Assembly: GCF_019249295.1 (NCBI RefSeq)
Contig: NZ_JAESDH010000034.1
Span: 1 to 41,924 of the forward strand
Length of the DNA stretch: 41,924 bases
Direction of reading: 5' to 3'
Source: Alteromonas antoniana
GTDB lineage: Bacteria; Pseudomonadota; Gammaproteobacteria; Enterobacterales; Alteromonadaceae
Shown here: piece by piece, positions 24,476-33,157 of the stretch
How the letters are laid out: every line of letters begins with the position of its first letter
Position numbering within the stretch: the first letter of the stretch is position 1
Translations under genes and position numbers: made by a program
Notes under the pieces: generated by a model
Databases searched by the model: none
What the model was told of the DNA's origin: nothing
Seen by the model: only the letters and a program-made list of their open reading frames with translations

Positions 24476-25312
24476 CTATGCAAAAATCTGCTTGGCAGCA
24501 TCCCGCATATCTTTAAATTCGTCAGAGGTCAGATCGCTGACATTCTCGATGGCGCCACGCTGAACCGCGAGGTTAAACACCGCATCTTTCTGGTTATCCA
24601 TCTTACCGGATAAGGCTGCGCCAATGCGGACAAAATCAATGTAGGACAGGTTGTCCGGGATGAATCCCAAATCCCGCCAGTTTTCTGCGACATTGACAAA
24701 ATCGTTACCAAAGCCCCATTCGCGCATTATACTTCCGCCAATCCGGCCGGATAACTTTTCAATGGCAACATCAAGGAAGGTAGGATTAGCAAACACTTCT
24801 TCATGACGCTCTGCTTCGGTAAGGATCGGCAGAACCCCAATGTTGTGCACTAATGCGGCGAGCGTGATCGTATCAAGGCTCAAGTCTCGCTTTTTAGTGC
24901 GCGCCACATACATCTGCAATGCAGCCATTGAGTTGGCAACGACGTTTACCGTGTTTGTCCACTCTTGCTTCATGTACTGACCTACGACTTCATTTTTTGA
25001 TACAAACAGCTGTTCCATTGCCAGCGCCGTCGCAATATTTTTGATTTGACGCAGACCGATTCGGGTGACCGCCTGGTTAATTGAATTTACCTTTACAGTG
25101 CGGCCCATATAGGCACTGTTGGCGATTTTTATCATTCGCGCCGTTAAGGACGGATCCTGACCAATCACATCCCCCATTGCGTGAAGATTGATATCTGGGT
25201 CGTCAGCGGCTTTGCGGACTTTCAAAGCAATGGCCGGCAACGTAGGCAGTACTAATGTGTCGTTGTTGATTTTTTCAACCAGTATGGTCAATAGCGCATT
25301 TTGTGTAGACAT
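24476..25312 (-). CDS. HDOD-domain signalling protein
   Basis: The product has 278 residues, nearly all HDOD domain: LPTLPAIALKVRKAADDPDI, IGQDPSLTARMIKIANSAYM, INQAVTRIGLRQIKNIATAL and LAALVHNIGVLPIL. HDOD is a non-hydrolytic relative of HD phosphodiesterases and acts in signalling and motility or biofilm control. No GGDEF, EAL or receiver domain is fused. It is monocistronic. Confidence 0.9.
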   Translation of the reverse strand: MSTQNALLTILVEKINNDTLVLPTLPAIALKVRKAADDPDINLHAMGDVIGQDPSLTARMIKIANSAYMGRTVKVNSINQAVTRIGLRQIKNIATALAMEQLFVSKNEVVGQYMKQEWTNTVNVVANSMAALQMYVARTKKRDLSLDTITLAALVHNIGVLPILTEAERHEEVFANPTFLDVAIEKLSGRIGGSIMREWGFGNDFVNVAENWRDLGFIPDNLSYIDFVRIGAALSGKMDNQKDAVFNLAVQRGAIENVSDLTSDEFKDMRDAAKQIFA

Positions 25313-25822
25313 ATCCCTACCTTATTTTACGTTTAGTCTCACCGAACCCCATCATGGCCGGCTCACTATGTAGCAAAGTCCTTTCGATTCGTTGTCGAAC
25401 ACCGCCGTATTCCCGATCATTCTGTACGTCTGTCAGGGCGCGTTGAACCTTACTATTACAAGTCTAGCAAACTATGATGCATTTTTTAGTCAGTAATTAG
25501 TCGTAATTTTAATTACTTAGCCAGTCTGCAACCATAACGCTTCCGCAAAACTCCGGTCAGGCCTTTCATTTTTCGCCTTACCACAGCAGAGTGATTTTGT
25601 TATCAGCGTGTAGTTTTGAAAATATATCACGAATCACAAAGAGTGCACGGTAAGTGTGACGGTTTATTGATTCAGAACATACCGTATCTTGCTGCATCAC
25701 GGTATTCGCAGGATAGCGATCTTTTTTAAGCTCCGCTATGCTAGAGACAAATTAAGCTTGCCCACTTAAAGCCAGCTTCAATATTCCAGCATCATTATTA
25801 CAATAACGAAAGGGAAAACGAC
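25313..25822. other. Intergenic region of 510 bp, no gene seen
   Basis: No convincing coding frame is present. It must hold the promoters of the two divergent genes. It includes an AT-rich inverted repeat (GTAATTA 25493-25499 with TAATTAC 25510-25516) and another (ATACCGT 25679-25685 with ACGGTAT 25699-25705). TATGCT at about 25736 could be a -10 for the downstream gene, with no clear -35. Confidence 0.4.
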
Positions 25823-27505
25823 ATGAAACTTACTACCCTAAGCATTGCGCTGACCGCGTCAATGTTGATGCTTTCAGGATGCAACAAAGCCCCTGAAACT
25901 GCTACGCCCAAGACACCCGAACCTGAACAAAGCGTCGGAGCGAAACAGGAATTACTCGTCGATGAAAGTCGGCTTTCTATTTATCATCCCGTCTCGCTTA
26001 CTGCAGATTTGTCGCACTTAAATGCTGACCAGAAAGCGATGATTGGTGTGCTTATCGATGCGTCACAAATTATGGATGATTTGTTCTGGAAGCAGGCGTT
26101 TTTTGAAGACAAGCGCACGTTTCTTTCCCGCATTGAGGACGAAGACATCCGTCACTTTGCCAGCATCAACTACGGTCCGTGGGACCGCCTGAATGGAGAC
26201 GCGGCTTTCCTTGCGGGCTATCAGGAAAAACCACCGGGTGCGGAGTTCTATCCTCACGATATGGAAAAAGAAACGCTGATGACCTCCAGCGTAGAGGACA
26301 AAGACGGTTTGTATTCTCTGGTTCGTGAAGATGCCTCTGGCAAGCTCGTCACTATTCCTTATTCTGAAGCCTATAAGAGTGAATTAAACCGGGCAGCAGA
26401 GTTGCTGAGAAAAGCAGCCGGACTGGCCAAAAACGAAGAATTCGCGAATTACCTTTCTCTACGCGCAGACGCGCTGCTTTCAAATGATTACCTGGCATCC
26501 GACATGGCATGGATGGACATGAAATCTAACCCGGTTGAGGTAGTGATCGGCCCGATTGAAACCTATGAAGACCAGTTATTTGGTTATCGCGCGGCATTCG
26601 AATCTTATGTCTTAATCAAAGATCTGGAGTGGAGCGAGAAGCTGGCGAAATATGCGGCATTCCTGCCAGAGCTACAACGTGGACTTCCCGTAGCCGATTC
26701 ATACAAATCGGAAATGCCGGGATCAGATGCTGACCTTAACGCCTATGATGTTGTGTACTACGCCGGGCACTCCAATGCCGGTAGCAAAACCATTGCGATT
26801 AACCTGCCGAATGATGAACGTGTTCAGCTGGAAAAAGGCACACGACGTCTGCAGCTGAAAAACGCTATGCGCGCCAAGTTTGACAATATCCTGGTGCCGA
26901 TTGCTGACAAGCTGATTGCACCTGAACAACGCAACCACATCACCTTCGATGCGTTTTTTGCTAACACCATGTTTCATGAAGTTGCCCATGGTCTTGGCAT
27001 TAAAAATACCCTGGATGGTGAGGGAACGGTACGCGCCGCGTTGAAAGAGCATGCGTCAGCGCTGGAAGAGGGTAAAGCGGACATTCTTGGGTTATATATG
27101 ATCCAGAGTCTGCTTGAGAAGGGTGAAATCGAGCAAGGCGTCCTGGAAGATTACTATGTGACGTTCATGGCTGGTATCTTCCGTTCTGTGCGATTCGGTG
27201 CGTCCAGCGCACACGGTAAAGCCAATATGATCCGCTTCAATTTCTTTGCGCAGCAAGGCGCATTTGAGAAAACGGATGACGGCTACTACCGTGTCAATAT
27301 GGAAAAAATGGGCGCGGCTGTGGAAGCGCTGTCCGAATTGATTTTGACACTTCAGGGGGATGGCGACTATGACGGTGTCGCTGAACTGGTTGAAAATATG
27401 GGTGTGATTAAACCCCTTCTTGCTTCTGATCTTGCCAAACTGGAGGCGGCGAATATTCCGGTCGATATCCATTTTGAGCAGGGGAAAACGGTGTTAGGCC
27501 TGTAG
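25823..27505 (+). CDS. M49-like (dipeptidyl-peptidase III family) zinc lipoprotein
   Basis: The product has 560 residues with a lipobox (LMLSGC, cysteine 20; +2 residue Asn). The catalytic region has HEVAHGLG (H385, E386, H389) and EEGKAD (E415, E416). These act as zinc ligands and base in the pattern of M49 peptidases, although classical DPP III has HEXXGH rather than this shorter HEXXH. GAEFYPHDMEKE (about residue 145) is typical of the bacterial M49-like branch. It is expected on the periplasmic or outer face, degrading peptides. AAAGGGAAA precedes the ATG; a clear terminator follows. Confidence 0.83.
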   Translation: MKLTTLSIALTASMLMLSGCNKAPETATPKTPEPEQSVGAKQELLVDESRLSIYHPVSLTADLSHLNADQKAMIGVLIDASQIMDDLFWKQAFFEDKRTFLSRIEDEDIRHFASINYGPWDRLNGDAAFLAGYQEKPPGAEFYPHDMEKETLMTSSVEDKDGLYSLVREDASGKLVTIPYSEAYKSELNRAAELLRKAAGLAKNEEFANYLSLRADALLSNDYLASDMAWMDMKSNPVEVVIGPIETYEDQLFGYRAAFESYVLIKDLEWSEKLAKYAAFLPELQRGLPVADSYKSEMPGSDADLNAYDVVYYAGHSNAGSKTIAINLPNDERVQLEKGTRRLQLKNAMRAKFDNILVPIADKLIAPEQRNHITFDAFFANTMFHEVAHGLGIKNTLDGEGTVRAALKEHASALEEGKADILGLYMIQSLLEKGEIEQGVLEDYYVTFMAGIFRSVRFGASSAHGKANMIRFNFFAQQGAFEKTDDGYYRVNMEKMGAAVEALSELILTLQGDGDYDGVAELVENMGVIKPLLASDLAKLEAANIPVDIHFEQGKTVLGL

Positions 27506-27543
27506 TTCACCCTCTTACAGTCACTCGATAACTGCTTGCATGT

Positions 27544-27568
27544 AGCCCGGCACCTGCCGGGCTTTTTT
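27544..27568 (+). terminator. Intrinsic terminator of the M49-like gene
   Basis: AGCCCGGC pairs with GCCGGGCT across a 4-base loop, followed by TTTTTT. Confidence 0.93.
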
Positions 27569-27974
27569 GTTGCCGGCGTTCTGTTTACGTAATGAAAACC
27601 TCCGGTTATCTGATTTACGCAATTCCTGGCAAATAAATCATCTGTACTCCGCCTTAGCAGTTCGCAACAGGTAGCCCGAGGTAGTCGCTATCCTGCAGCC
27701 TGAGGAATTCATAAAACGATCCAGTTTGCACAAAAATCGTAAACAATGAAGGTGAAAGCAAGGTAGCCATTCACCTGCTTGTGATGACAGCGTTCGGGAC
27801 ATATAGCGATATGAACGGGGGTTAGTAAAGGTTTCTACCCGCCCACCACTCGTTTTAAAAACAGCAATGTCACTGACTTGCTCGCCCGTATTTATCACAG
27901 ACTGCGCGTGGCAGGACGCTATGCCAATACATAGTACTTGCTCACTAATCTTGGCCAGATAGAGGGATTGTTCA
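27569..27974. other. Intergenic region of about 400 bp, no gene seen
   Basis: Short frames exist on both strands, but none has a ribosome site or recognisable protein. The last part must contain the promoter of the gene starting at 27975; AGAGGGATTG just before it is the ribosome site. Confidence 0.4.
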
Positions 27975-29087
27975 ATGAAAACCGATTTTCATGACCGTGC
28001 TACAGGCGCATTAATGGGCGCTTTTATTGGGGATGCGTTGGGCCTGGGTCCTCACTGGTATTACGATCTTGATGAGATGCGCAGGGATTTTGGTGACTGG
28101 ATTACCGACTATACAACACCGAAGCCAGGTCGTTATCACGACGGGCTTGATGCCGGTGACCTCAGTCAGGCCGGATATATTTTAAACCTCACGCTGTCTT
28201 CTCTCATTGACCAGGGCGCCTACGACGAGCAGGATTTTTGTCATCATATGGATACCGAGCTTCTTGCCCGCACAGACGGCACCCCTTATTCAGGCCCCGG
28301 TGGCTACACCAGTCAGTCAATCAGAGATGTCTGGAAGAAGCGTGTTGACCATGGTCGGCCATGGGGAGAAATTGGCGGGCACGCCGACACTACTGAGGCA
28401 ATTGAACGCACGCTGGCCATTGCGGTGCGTTACGCTAAGAACCCTCAACGACTAAGCCAGTTTGTGGCGTCCAATACGATGCTGACACAAACCGATGAGA
28501 TGGTCGTGTCGCTGACCGTCGCATTCAATGCGGTGCTAGGACAGTTACTAGAGGGTGATGAGCTGGATGCTGGAATATCAGACAGGCTAATGAAGAAAGT
28601 CCGGCAGGGAATTCTGCCGTTTCATGCAAGTAGCGGTAACACGTCATCTTCTGATGATAACGTAAGCAGTATTATGAGCCGGGCAGGCAGTTTTGCTTCA
28701 CCGGATGCGTTATTAACGCCTGGCTATATTGCCCGTGCAGTTGAAGATGACGCCATCGCCATTGAACCAGCCAGCAAGGTATCTCTGGTATATGGCATGC
28801 CTTGCGCTATCTATCATGTGCTGCCGGCAGCCTATTACTTGTCTGCACGGTTCAAAAACGACTTCGAATCTGCCGTGTTGCATGCCATAAATGGCGGAGG
28901 TCAGAATCAGGCCAGAGCCATGTTAACCGGTGCACTGGTTGGTGCTCAGGTCGGGCTGTCAGGGATCCCAAAGCGATTCCTGTCAGGACTGAAAGACAAT
29001 ACAGGGATCCTTCGCCGGGTAAAAACCCTTGTAGAGCAGGCGGAAGCGGAAATTAGCCGCGATACAGAAGCTGAAGCAGCAGAATAG
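27975..29087 (+). CDS. ADP-ribosylglycohydrolase-family protein with unusual metal-site motifs
   Basis: The product has 370 residues. The family signature GALMGAFIGDALGLGPHWYY is at residues 11-30. SGPGGYTSQS and the C-terminal GALVGAQVGLSGIP are also recognisable. In typical DraG/ARH enzymes, DDT-type and GxDxDT-type motifs hold two Mg2+ ions. Here the first region reads LDAGDLSQAGYIL and the last reads INGGGQNQARAML, so several acidic ligands are replaced. It may have altered metal use or bind rather than hydrolyse. GAGGG lies upstream of the ATG. It is followed by a separate small gene. Confidence 0.8.
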   Translation: MKTDFHDRATGALMGAFIGDALGLGPHWYYDLDEMRRDFGDWITDYTTPKPGRYHDGLDAGDLSQAGYILNLTLSSLIDQGAYDEQDFCHHMDTELLARTDGTPYSGPGGYTSQSIRDVWKKRVDHGRPWGEIGGHADTTEAIERTLAIAVRYAKNPQRLSQFVASNTMLTQTDEMVVSLTVAFNAVLGQLLEGDELDAGISDRLMKKVRQGILPFHASSGNTSSSDDNVSSIMSRAGSFASPDALLTPGYIARAVEDDAIAIEPASKVSLVYGMPCAIYHVLPAAYYLSARFKNDFESAVLHAINGGGQNQARAMLTGALVGAQVGLSGIPKRFLSGLKDNTGILRRVKTLVEQAEAEISRDTEAEAAE

Positions 29088-29292
29088 TACTGTTTCGGTG
29101 ATTGATGCTTTTGTTAGAGAAGCAGGCTATCTTTGTGCCTCACAGTCATCGCAAATTAACTCGCCGTTTCCTTCTCCAGCGCGTTTTGCCAGTAACAGTG
29201 ATAACGCCCGCTCCCGTATCTCGTCGTCCCGAATAGCCGCAGAAGTTTGTTATGATGTCGTTGTTGTGCCGTGGGTGGCGCAGCAATTGACA

Positions 29293-29652
29293 ATGTGGAC
29301 AAGAGAATTGAAGAAACAGGATAAAAAGCGGGACAACGCGATAAGAAAAGCGCTGACAGAGGTGTGCGAGACATTACTGGATTCACAGCCAGGATTTGTC
29401 TGGCTTACACACACCGCTGATTATAAGCGCTTTCCAGAAAGCCTCACGATTACGCTGGTGTTTGAAAATGACAGTCAGATGCAACAATGCAAACTGAATG
29501 CGCTACCGGCTATTGGCCGCATGGTAACCTCACATCTGAACAAGGCAGACATTACACTGCCTCACGCCGAGCGTCATCTGCACGTTGATAACGAAGCGGC
29601 GTGTGAGGCACAACACAATGGCAACTGGGCAAGACGGCTGTCAGAGCATTGA
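29293..29652 (+). CDS. Conserved-type small protein of unknown function
   Basis: The product has 119 residues from the ATG at 29293. It starts MWTRELKKQDKKRDNAIRKA and continues LTEVCETLLDSQPGFVWLTH. Similar proteins from Alteromonadales and Vibrio are, as I recall, often auto-labelled Fis family regulators, but no Fis-type helix-turn-helix is visible. The frame is open back to 29098, but the upstream 65 residues are of poor quality (serine-rich, low similarity to any fold), so the internal start is preferred despite a weak ribosome site. Confidence 0.6.
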   Translation: MWTRELKKQDKKRDNAIRKALTEVCETLLDSQPGFVWLTHTADYKRFPESLTITLVFENDSQMQQCKLNALPAIGRMVTSHLNKADITLPHAERHLHVDNEAACEAQHNGNWARRLSEH

Positions 29653-29701
29653 AAATGCGTGCACACGCACGCGGAAGAATGCCGGATGACCTTCTTACCT
29701 C

Positions 29702-30070
29702 TTATTCCAGCGGCTTGGGTTTGTCCGTATAAGGCGGCCATCCCATTAGCTTTCCGCCCAGTACATGCAAATGAATATGGTAAACCGTCTGTCCGCCAAA
29801 CTCATTGCAGTTCATCACAGTGCGGTAGCCTTCCTCGGCAAATCCCATCTCATCAGCCAGTTTCGCTGCCACATAAGAGAGATGCCCCACCACCAGTCTG
29901 TCTTCTTCTGTGATGGCATTAATTGTTGCAATCGGCTTTTTTGGGATCACCAGAAAATGAATAGGAGCCTGCGGATTAATATCTTTAAATGCCAGTGAGA
30001 TGTCATCTTCGTAGATAATATCAGCAGGAATTTCCCGGTTGATGATTTTGCTAAATATCGTGTCAGACAT
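29702..30070 (-). CDS. hinT: HIT-family nucleotide-binding protein (HinT type)
   Basis: The product has 122 residues with the histidine-triad motif HIHLHVLGG near the C-terminus and TIFSKIINREIPADIIYEDD at the start. HinT hydrolyses purine nucleoside phosphoramidates. The ATG at 30070 has AAGGGA upstream; a longer frame to 30142 lacks one. It lies downstream of uppP in the same direction (78-base gap). Confidence 0.95.
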   Translation of the reverse strand: MSDTIFSKIINREIPADIIYEDDISLAFKDINPQAPIHFLVIPKKPIATINAITEEDRLVVGHLSYVAAKLADEMGFAEEGYRTVMNCNEFGGQTVYHIHLHVLGGKLMGWPPYTDKPKPLE

Positions 30071-30148
30071 GGTCCCTTTTTCCTGATTCTGGGTGTAATA
30101 CGTTAACCTGCATGTACCACTCGCAGGCTGCTGTAATGTCATAGTCGG

Positions 30149-30949
30149 TTATGCAAACACAAACCACAATAGTATCGCGCCAAGTAATAAGCGATAAATG
30201 ACAAACGGCAACATACCGATACGTGAGATCCAGCTTAAAAACAGATAGATACAAAGATAGGCACTGACAAACGAAAAGGCAGCACCGTACAACAATGCGG
30301 TCCAGTCCACCCCGTCACCAGCAGAAATCAGATCCAGTGTGGCCAGAGTCCCTGCGCCTAAGATAACCGGAATAGACAACAGGAACGAAAAACGTGCAGT
30401 ACTCTCTCTGTCTAAGCCCAGCATCAGGCCTGCCGTCATTGTGATACCTGAACGAGAGGTACCGGGTATCAGTGCCAGCACTTGCGCCAGACCAATTATC
30501 AGCGCCTGCTTCCAGGTTAACGTATCGAGCTGCCGGTGACGTTTAGCGGTGGCATCTGCATACCACAGTAACAAACCAAAGAGGATGGTTGTCGCGGCTA
30601 TCACTAATGCCGTTCTGGCATTCATTTCAATCCAGTCTTTCATCAGAAAACCGATGACCACTGCCGGAATAGTCGCGATAATAACCCACCAGGCCAGCTT
30701 GCTGTCGACAGACTGATTGCGGGTGAAGCCCTGCGATACCCAGGCTACGGTCATCCTGCCAATTTCCTGCCGAAAATAAATCATTACGGCTAGCAAACTG
30801 CCCACATGCACGGCAACATCAAACGCCAGTCCCTGACTCTTCCAGCCCAGCAATTCTGCCGGTAGCAACAGGTGGCCGGAACTACTGATGGGCAAAAATT
30901 CAGTGATCCCCTGAATAATGGCGAGGATGATAATTTCAAAAAGTGTCAT
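30149..30949 (-). CDS. uppP: Undecaprenyl-diphosphatase
   Basis: The product has 266 residues with about 7-8 membrane segments. The catalytic motifs EFLPISSSGHL (near residue 17) and IPGTSRSGITMTAGLMLGLD (near residue 161) are intact. It recycles undecaprenyl diphosphate to the monophosphate carrier for cell-wall synthesis. It starts 6 bases after folK. Confidence 0.96.
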   Translation of the reverse strand: MTLFEIIILAIIQGITEFLPISSSGHLLLPAELLGWKSQGLAFDVAVHVGSLLAVMIYFRQEIGRMTVAWVSQGFTRNQSVDSKLAWWVIIATIPAVVIGFLMKDWIEMNARTALVIAATTILFGLLLWYADATAKRHRQLDTLTWKQALIIGLAQVLALIPGTSRSGITMTAGLMLGLDRESTARFSFLLSIPVILGAGTLATLDLISAGDGVDWTALLYGAAFSFVSAYLCIYLFLSWISRIGMLPFVIYRLLLGAILLWFVFA

Positions 30950-30955
30950 GCCGTT

Positions 30956-31453
30956 TTACGAGCTCCATTCAAAGGCAATTGGCCAGAGTGATTGAGATGA
31001 CGCGTCGAACTCGCGCCACAGTGTTGCATAGCTTTTCTTTTCAACCGGATGGATAGCGTCCGGCACAAGTTCTGCCAGAGGCTGCAATACGAACGCATTA
31101 TAAAGGATTTCGCCGCGAGGTAACTCCACCGGCGTGGCAGTTACCAAATCATCGTAAGTCAGCAAATCAAGATCCAGCGTTCTGGAACAGAATTTCTTGT
31201 CGGTATGAACGCGACCATTGTCCTTCTCAATTTGCTTTAGTTGATGACACACTTCGTCTACCGGCAACGACGTGACAGCACGAACCACCAGGTTATAAAA
31301 CGGCTTTCCGTTGAAACCAACGGCTTCACTTTCATAAACCCGAGAGACACTGACGTTACTGAAGTGAGTTTCCAGTGCGATGCGTGATTGTCTGGTGTGG
31401 TAAGCACGGTCGATGTTAGTGCCTACGCTAATCAAAATAACGTGGTGGTCCAT
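30956..31453 (-). CDS. folK: 6-hydroxymethyl-7,8-dihydropterin pyrophosphokinase
   Basis: The product has 165 residues. It has VGTNIDR at the start, YESEAVGF, and the ATP/Mg motif SRTLDLDLLTYDD, followed by LPRGEILYNAFVLQPLAEL. It makes the pyrophosphorylated pterin used by FolP in folate synthesis. The ATG at 31453 overlaps the folB stop by one base (TGATG), so the two are coupled. Confidence 0.94.
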   Translation of the reverse strand: MDHHVILISVGTNIDRAYHTRQSRIALETHFSNVSVSRVYESEAVGFNGKPFYNLVVRAVTSLPVDEVCHQLKQIEKDNGRVHTDKKFCSRTLDLDLLTYDDLVTATPVELPRGEILYNAFVLQPLAELVPDAIHPVEKKSYATLWREFDASSQSLWPIAFEWSS

Positions 31454-31806
31454 CAACGGCGGGATAACTCCATACTGACAGCCACATTATCCGCATCCTT
31501 GAGAATGCCAGGCTTAGAAATCGTCAGCTCGATGCATGAGGCCGAAAATGTTGCCAGCACACTTTTCATGATGGCGCTGCCAAATGCTTCCAATAATTCG
31601 AAACGGCTTTCAGCCCCCAGATTCTGTATGTGTTGTGCAACAGCGGCATAATCGATAGTGTCGTGTACATCATCAGAATCCATTGCCTGCTTAAGATCAG
31701 CATGCAGGGTAATATCCAGTTTTAACGTTGTATTTTGCGTTCTTTCCCAGTCATAAACGCCAATGAGTGTGTCGACGCTAAGCCCGGTAATCGTAATTTT
31801 TTCCAT
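31453..31806 (-). CDS. folB: Dihydroneopterin aldolase
   Basis: The product has 117 residues of FolB type: TITGLSVDTLIGVYDWERTQ near the start, TIDYAAVAQHI, and a C-terminal ISKPGIL-DADNVAV strand. It supplies 6-hydroxymethyl-dihydropterin to FolK, encoded next in the operon. The start at 31806 aligns with known FolB starts, but GGGGA lies very close to it; an ATG at 31818 is possible. Confidence 0.93.
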   Translation of the reverse strand: MEKITITGLSVDTLIGVYDWERTQNTTLKLDITLHADLKQAMDSDDVHDTIDYAAVAQHIQNLGAESRFELLEAFGSAIMKSVLATFSASCIELTISKPGILKDADNVAVSMELSRR

Positions 31807-32007
31807 TCCCCGTACCATCTTTTCAGGGTTGTCCTTCAGGTTATTGCGAGTCAGGCTGTTACTGGCTGACTTTGTCTGATTCTTTGCTTCTATGCAATGG
31901 CAGTGCCTTGTTGTCCTACCAGCACATTATTTGATGCACAATTCTGGCGCAATCCTGAGGATTCTAGTAGTGTGACGTCAGTGTAACGTGAACGCTGACA
32001 GTAATAC

Positions 32008-32610
32008 ATGATCGCATTGATAATTCTGATGACTGCCACCGCCTATCTGTTTGGCTCGCTTTCCAGTGCCGTGGTGATCTGTCAGCTTTATCGTTTACCC
32101 GATCCGCGCAATGCAGGTTCTGGCAACCCCGGTGCTACCAATGTATTCCGCCTTGGAGGCAAAATCCCCGCCATCCTGGTGCTAATCATGGATATTCTCA
32201 AAGGCACGATACCAGTATATGGCAGTTACTTTCTTGGTATCGAGCCGCTCTACCTCGGCATCATAGCGATTGCCGCTTGCCTGGGTCATATCTTCCCGCT
32301 TTACTTTGGTTTTAAAGGTGGTAAAGGCGTTGCAACTGCGTTTGGCGCTATGTTACCCATTGGTCTGGATTTGGCCGGGCTGCTGATTTTCACCTGGATA
32401 GCCGTTGTTTTCGTAACTGGTTTTTCTTCATTGGGTGCCATTGTCGCGGTGGCTCTGGCCCCGCTATTCACCTTTTTTATCAAGCCGCTGTACACCCTGC
32501 CTGTGGCAATGTTGTCGATTTTGATTATCGCCAGACACAAAGACAATATCATCAGGCTGTTATCCCGCAATGAAAGTAAAGTGTGGCACAAAGGCAGAAT
32601 CAAAGAATAA
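32008..32610 (+). CDS. plsY: Glycerol-3-phosphate acyltransferase PlsY
   Basis: The product has 200 residues with five or so membrane segments. Conserved PlsY loops are present: SGNPGATNVFRLGGK (about residues 38-52), GHIFPLYFGFKGGKGVATAFG (about 91-111). It transfers acyl from acyl-phosphate to glycerol-3-phosphate, the first step of phospholipid synthesis. It is divergent from folB. Confidence 0.95.
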   Translation: MIALIILMTATAYLFGSLSSAVVICQLYRLPDPRNAGSGNPGATNVFRLGGKIPAILVLIMDILKGTIPVYGSYFLGIEPLYLGIIAIAACLGHIFPLYFGFKGGKGVATAFGAMLPIGLDLAGLLIFTWIAVVFVTGFSSLGAIVAVALAPLFTFFIKPLYTLPVAMLSILIIARHKDNIIRLLSRNESKVWHKGRIKE

Positions 32611-32897
32611 GCATGTGCACAGCCTGCTGCACGATACCTGATACGCTTACTTAATTTGTCGAAAAACGTCCATCAGCTGGGCTACCGCATCACTCGCAGT
32701 TACTATTCGTTACAAACGCGATAAACCAAAGCAGACGCATTGCTGTAACAAAGCCACGTACACTGAAATAGTTGTTTTGGCCCGTCGGCGTCAGTCTGTT
32801 TGTGTTGAGTACCGTGTTGCCATCCGGTTACCACGTTACCGGAGAGCCATAACAGCGAACCAGCGGGTGAAACTGAGAAGCAAAGGATTAAGGAAGG

Positions 32898-33083
32898 ATG
32901 ATGGGCTCTGAAGAAGTAGAGATAGATGGTCAGCTGATAACTGTACAAATGCCGGTAGGCAATATTCAGGTCAGCGACAAACAGGTGACTTACAGCGATG
33001 CCTCGGGTGCATCAACATGCACCTTCAGCTCGCCGGATATCGCACAACAGTTTGCTGACTGGTTACAGACGCAATCCCGGTAA
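32898..33083 (+). CDS. Small hypothetical protein
   Basis: The product has 61 residues (60 if the second ATG at 32901 is used). AAGGAAGG lies directly upstream, favouring the second ATG. The sequence is balanced (EEVEIDGQLITVQMPVGNIQ ... TFSSPDIAQQFADWLQTQ), with beta strands then one helix, and no signal peptide. No family recognised. A perfect palindrome GCCAGTTAACTGGC (33087-33100) just after the stop may serve as an RNA end. Confidence 0.55.
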   Translation: MMGSEEVEIDGQLITVQMPVGNIQVSDKQVTYSDASGASTCTFSSPDIAQQFADWLQTQSR

Positions 33084-33157
33084 CCGGCCAGTTAACTGGC
33101 AATCGGTTCAGGGAGAGAACCCACGCCAGCAGCTTCGAAAACGATACTATGGTGGCG

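Noticed and set aside
27638..27898. 86-codon minus-strand frame
   Set aside because: No ribosome site, non-ATG opening and no protein-like pattern.
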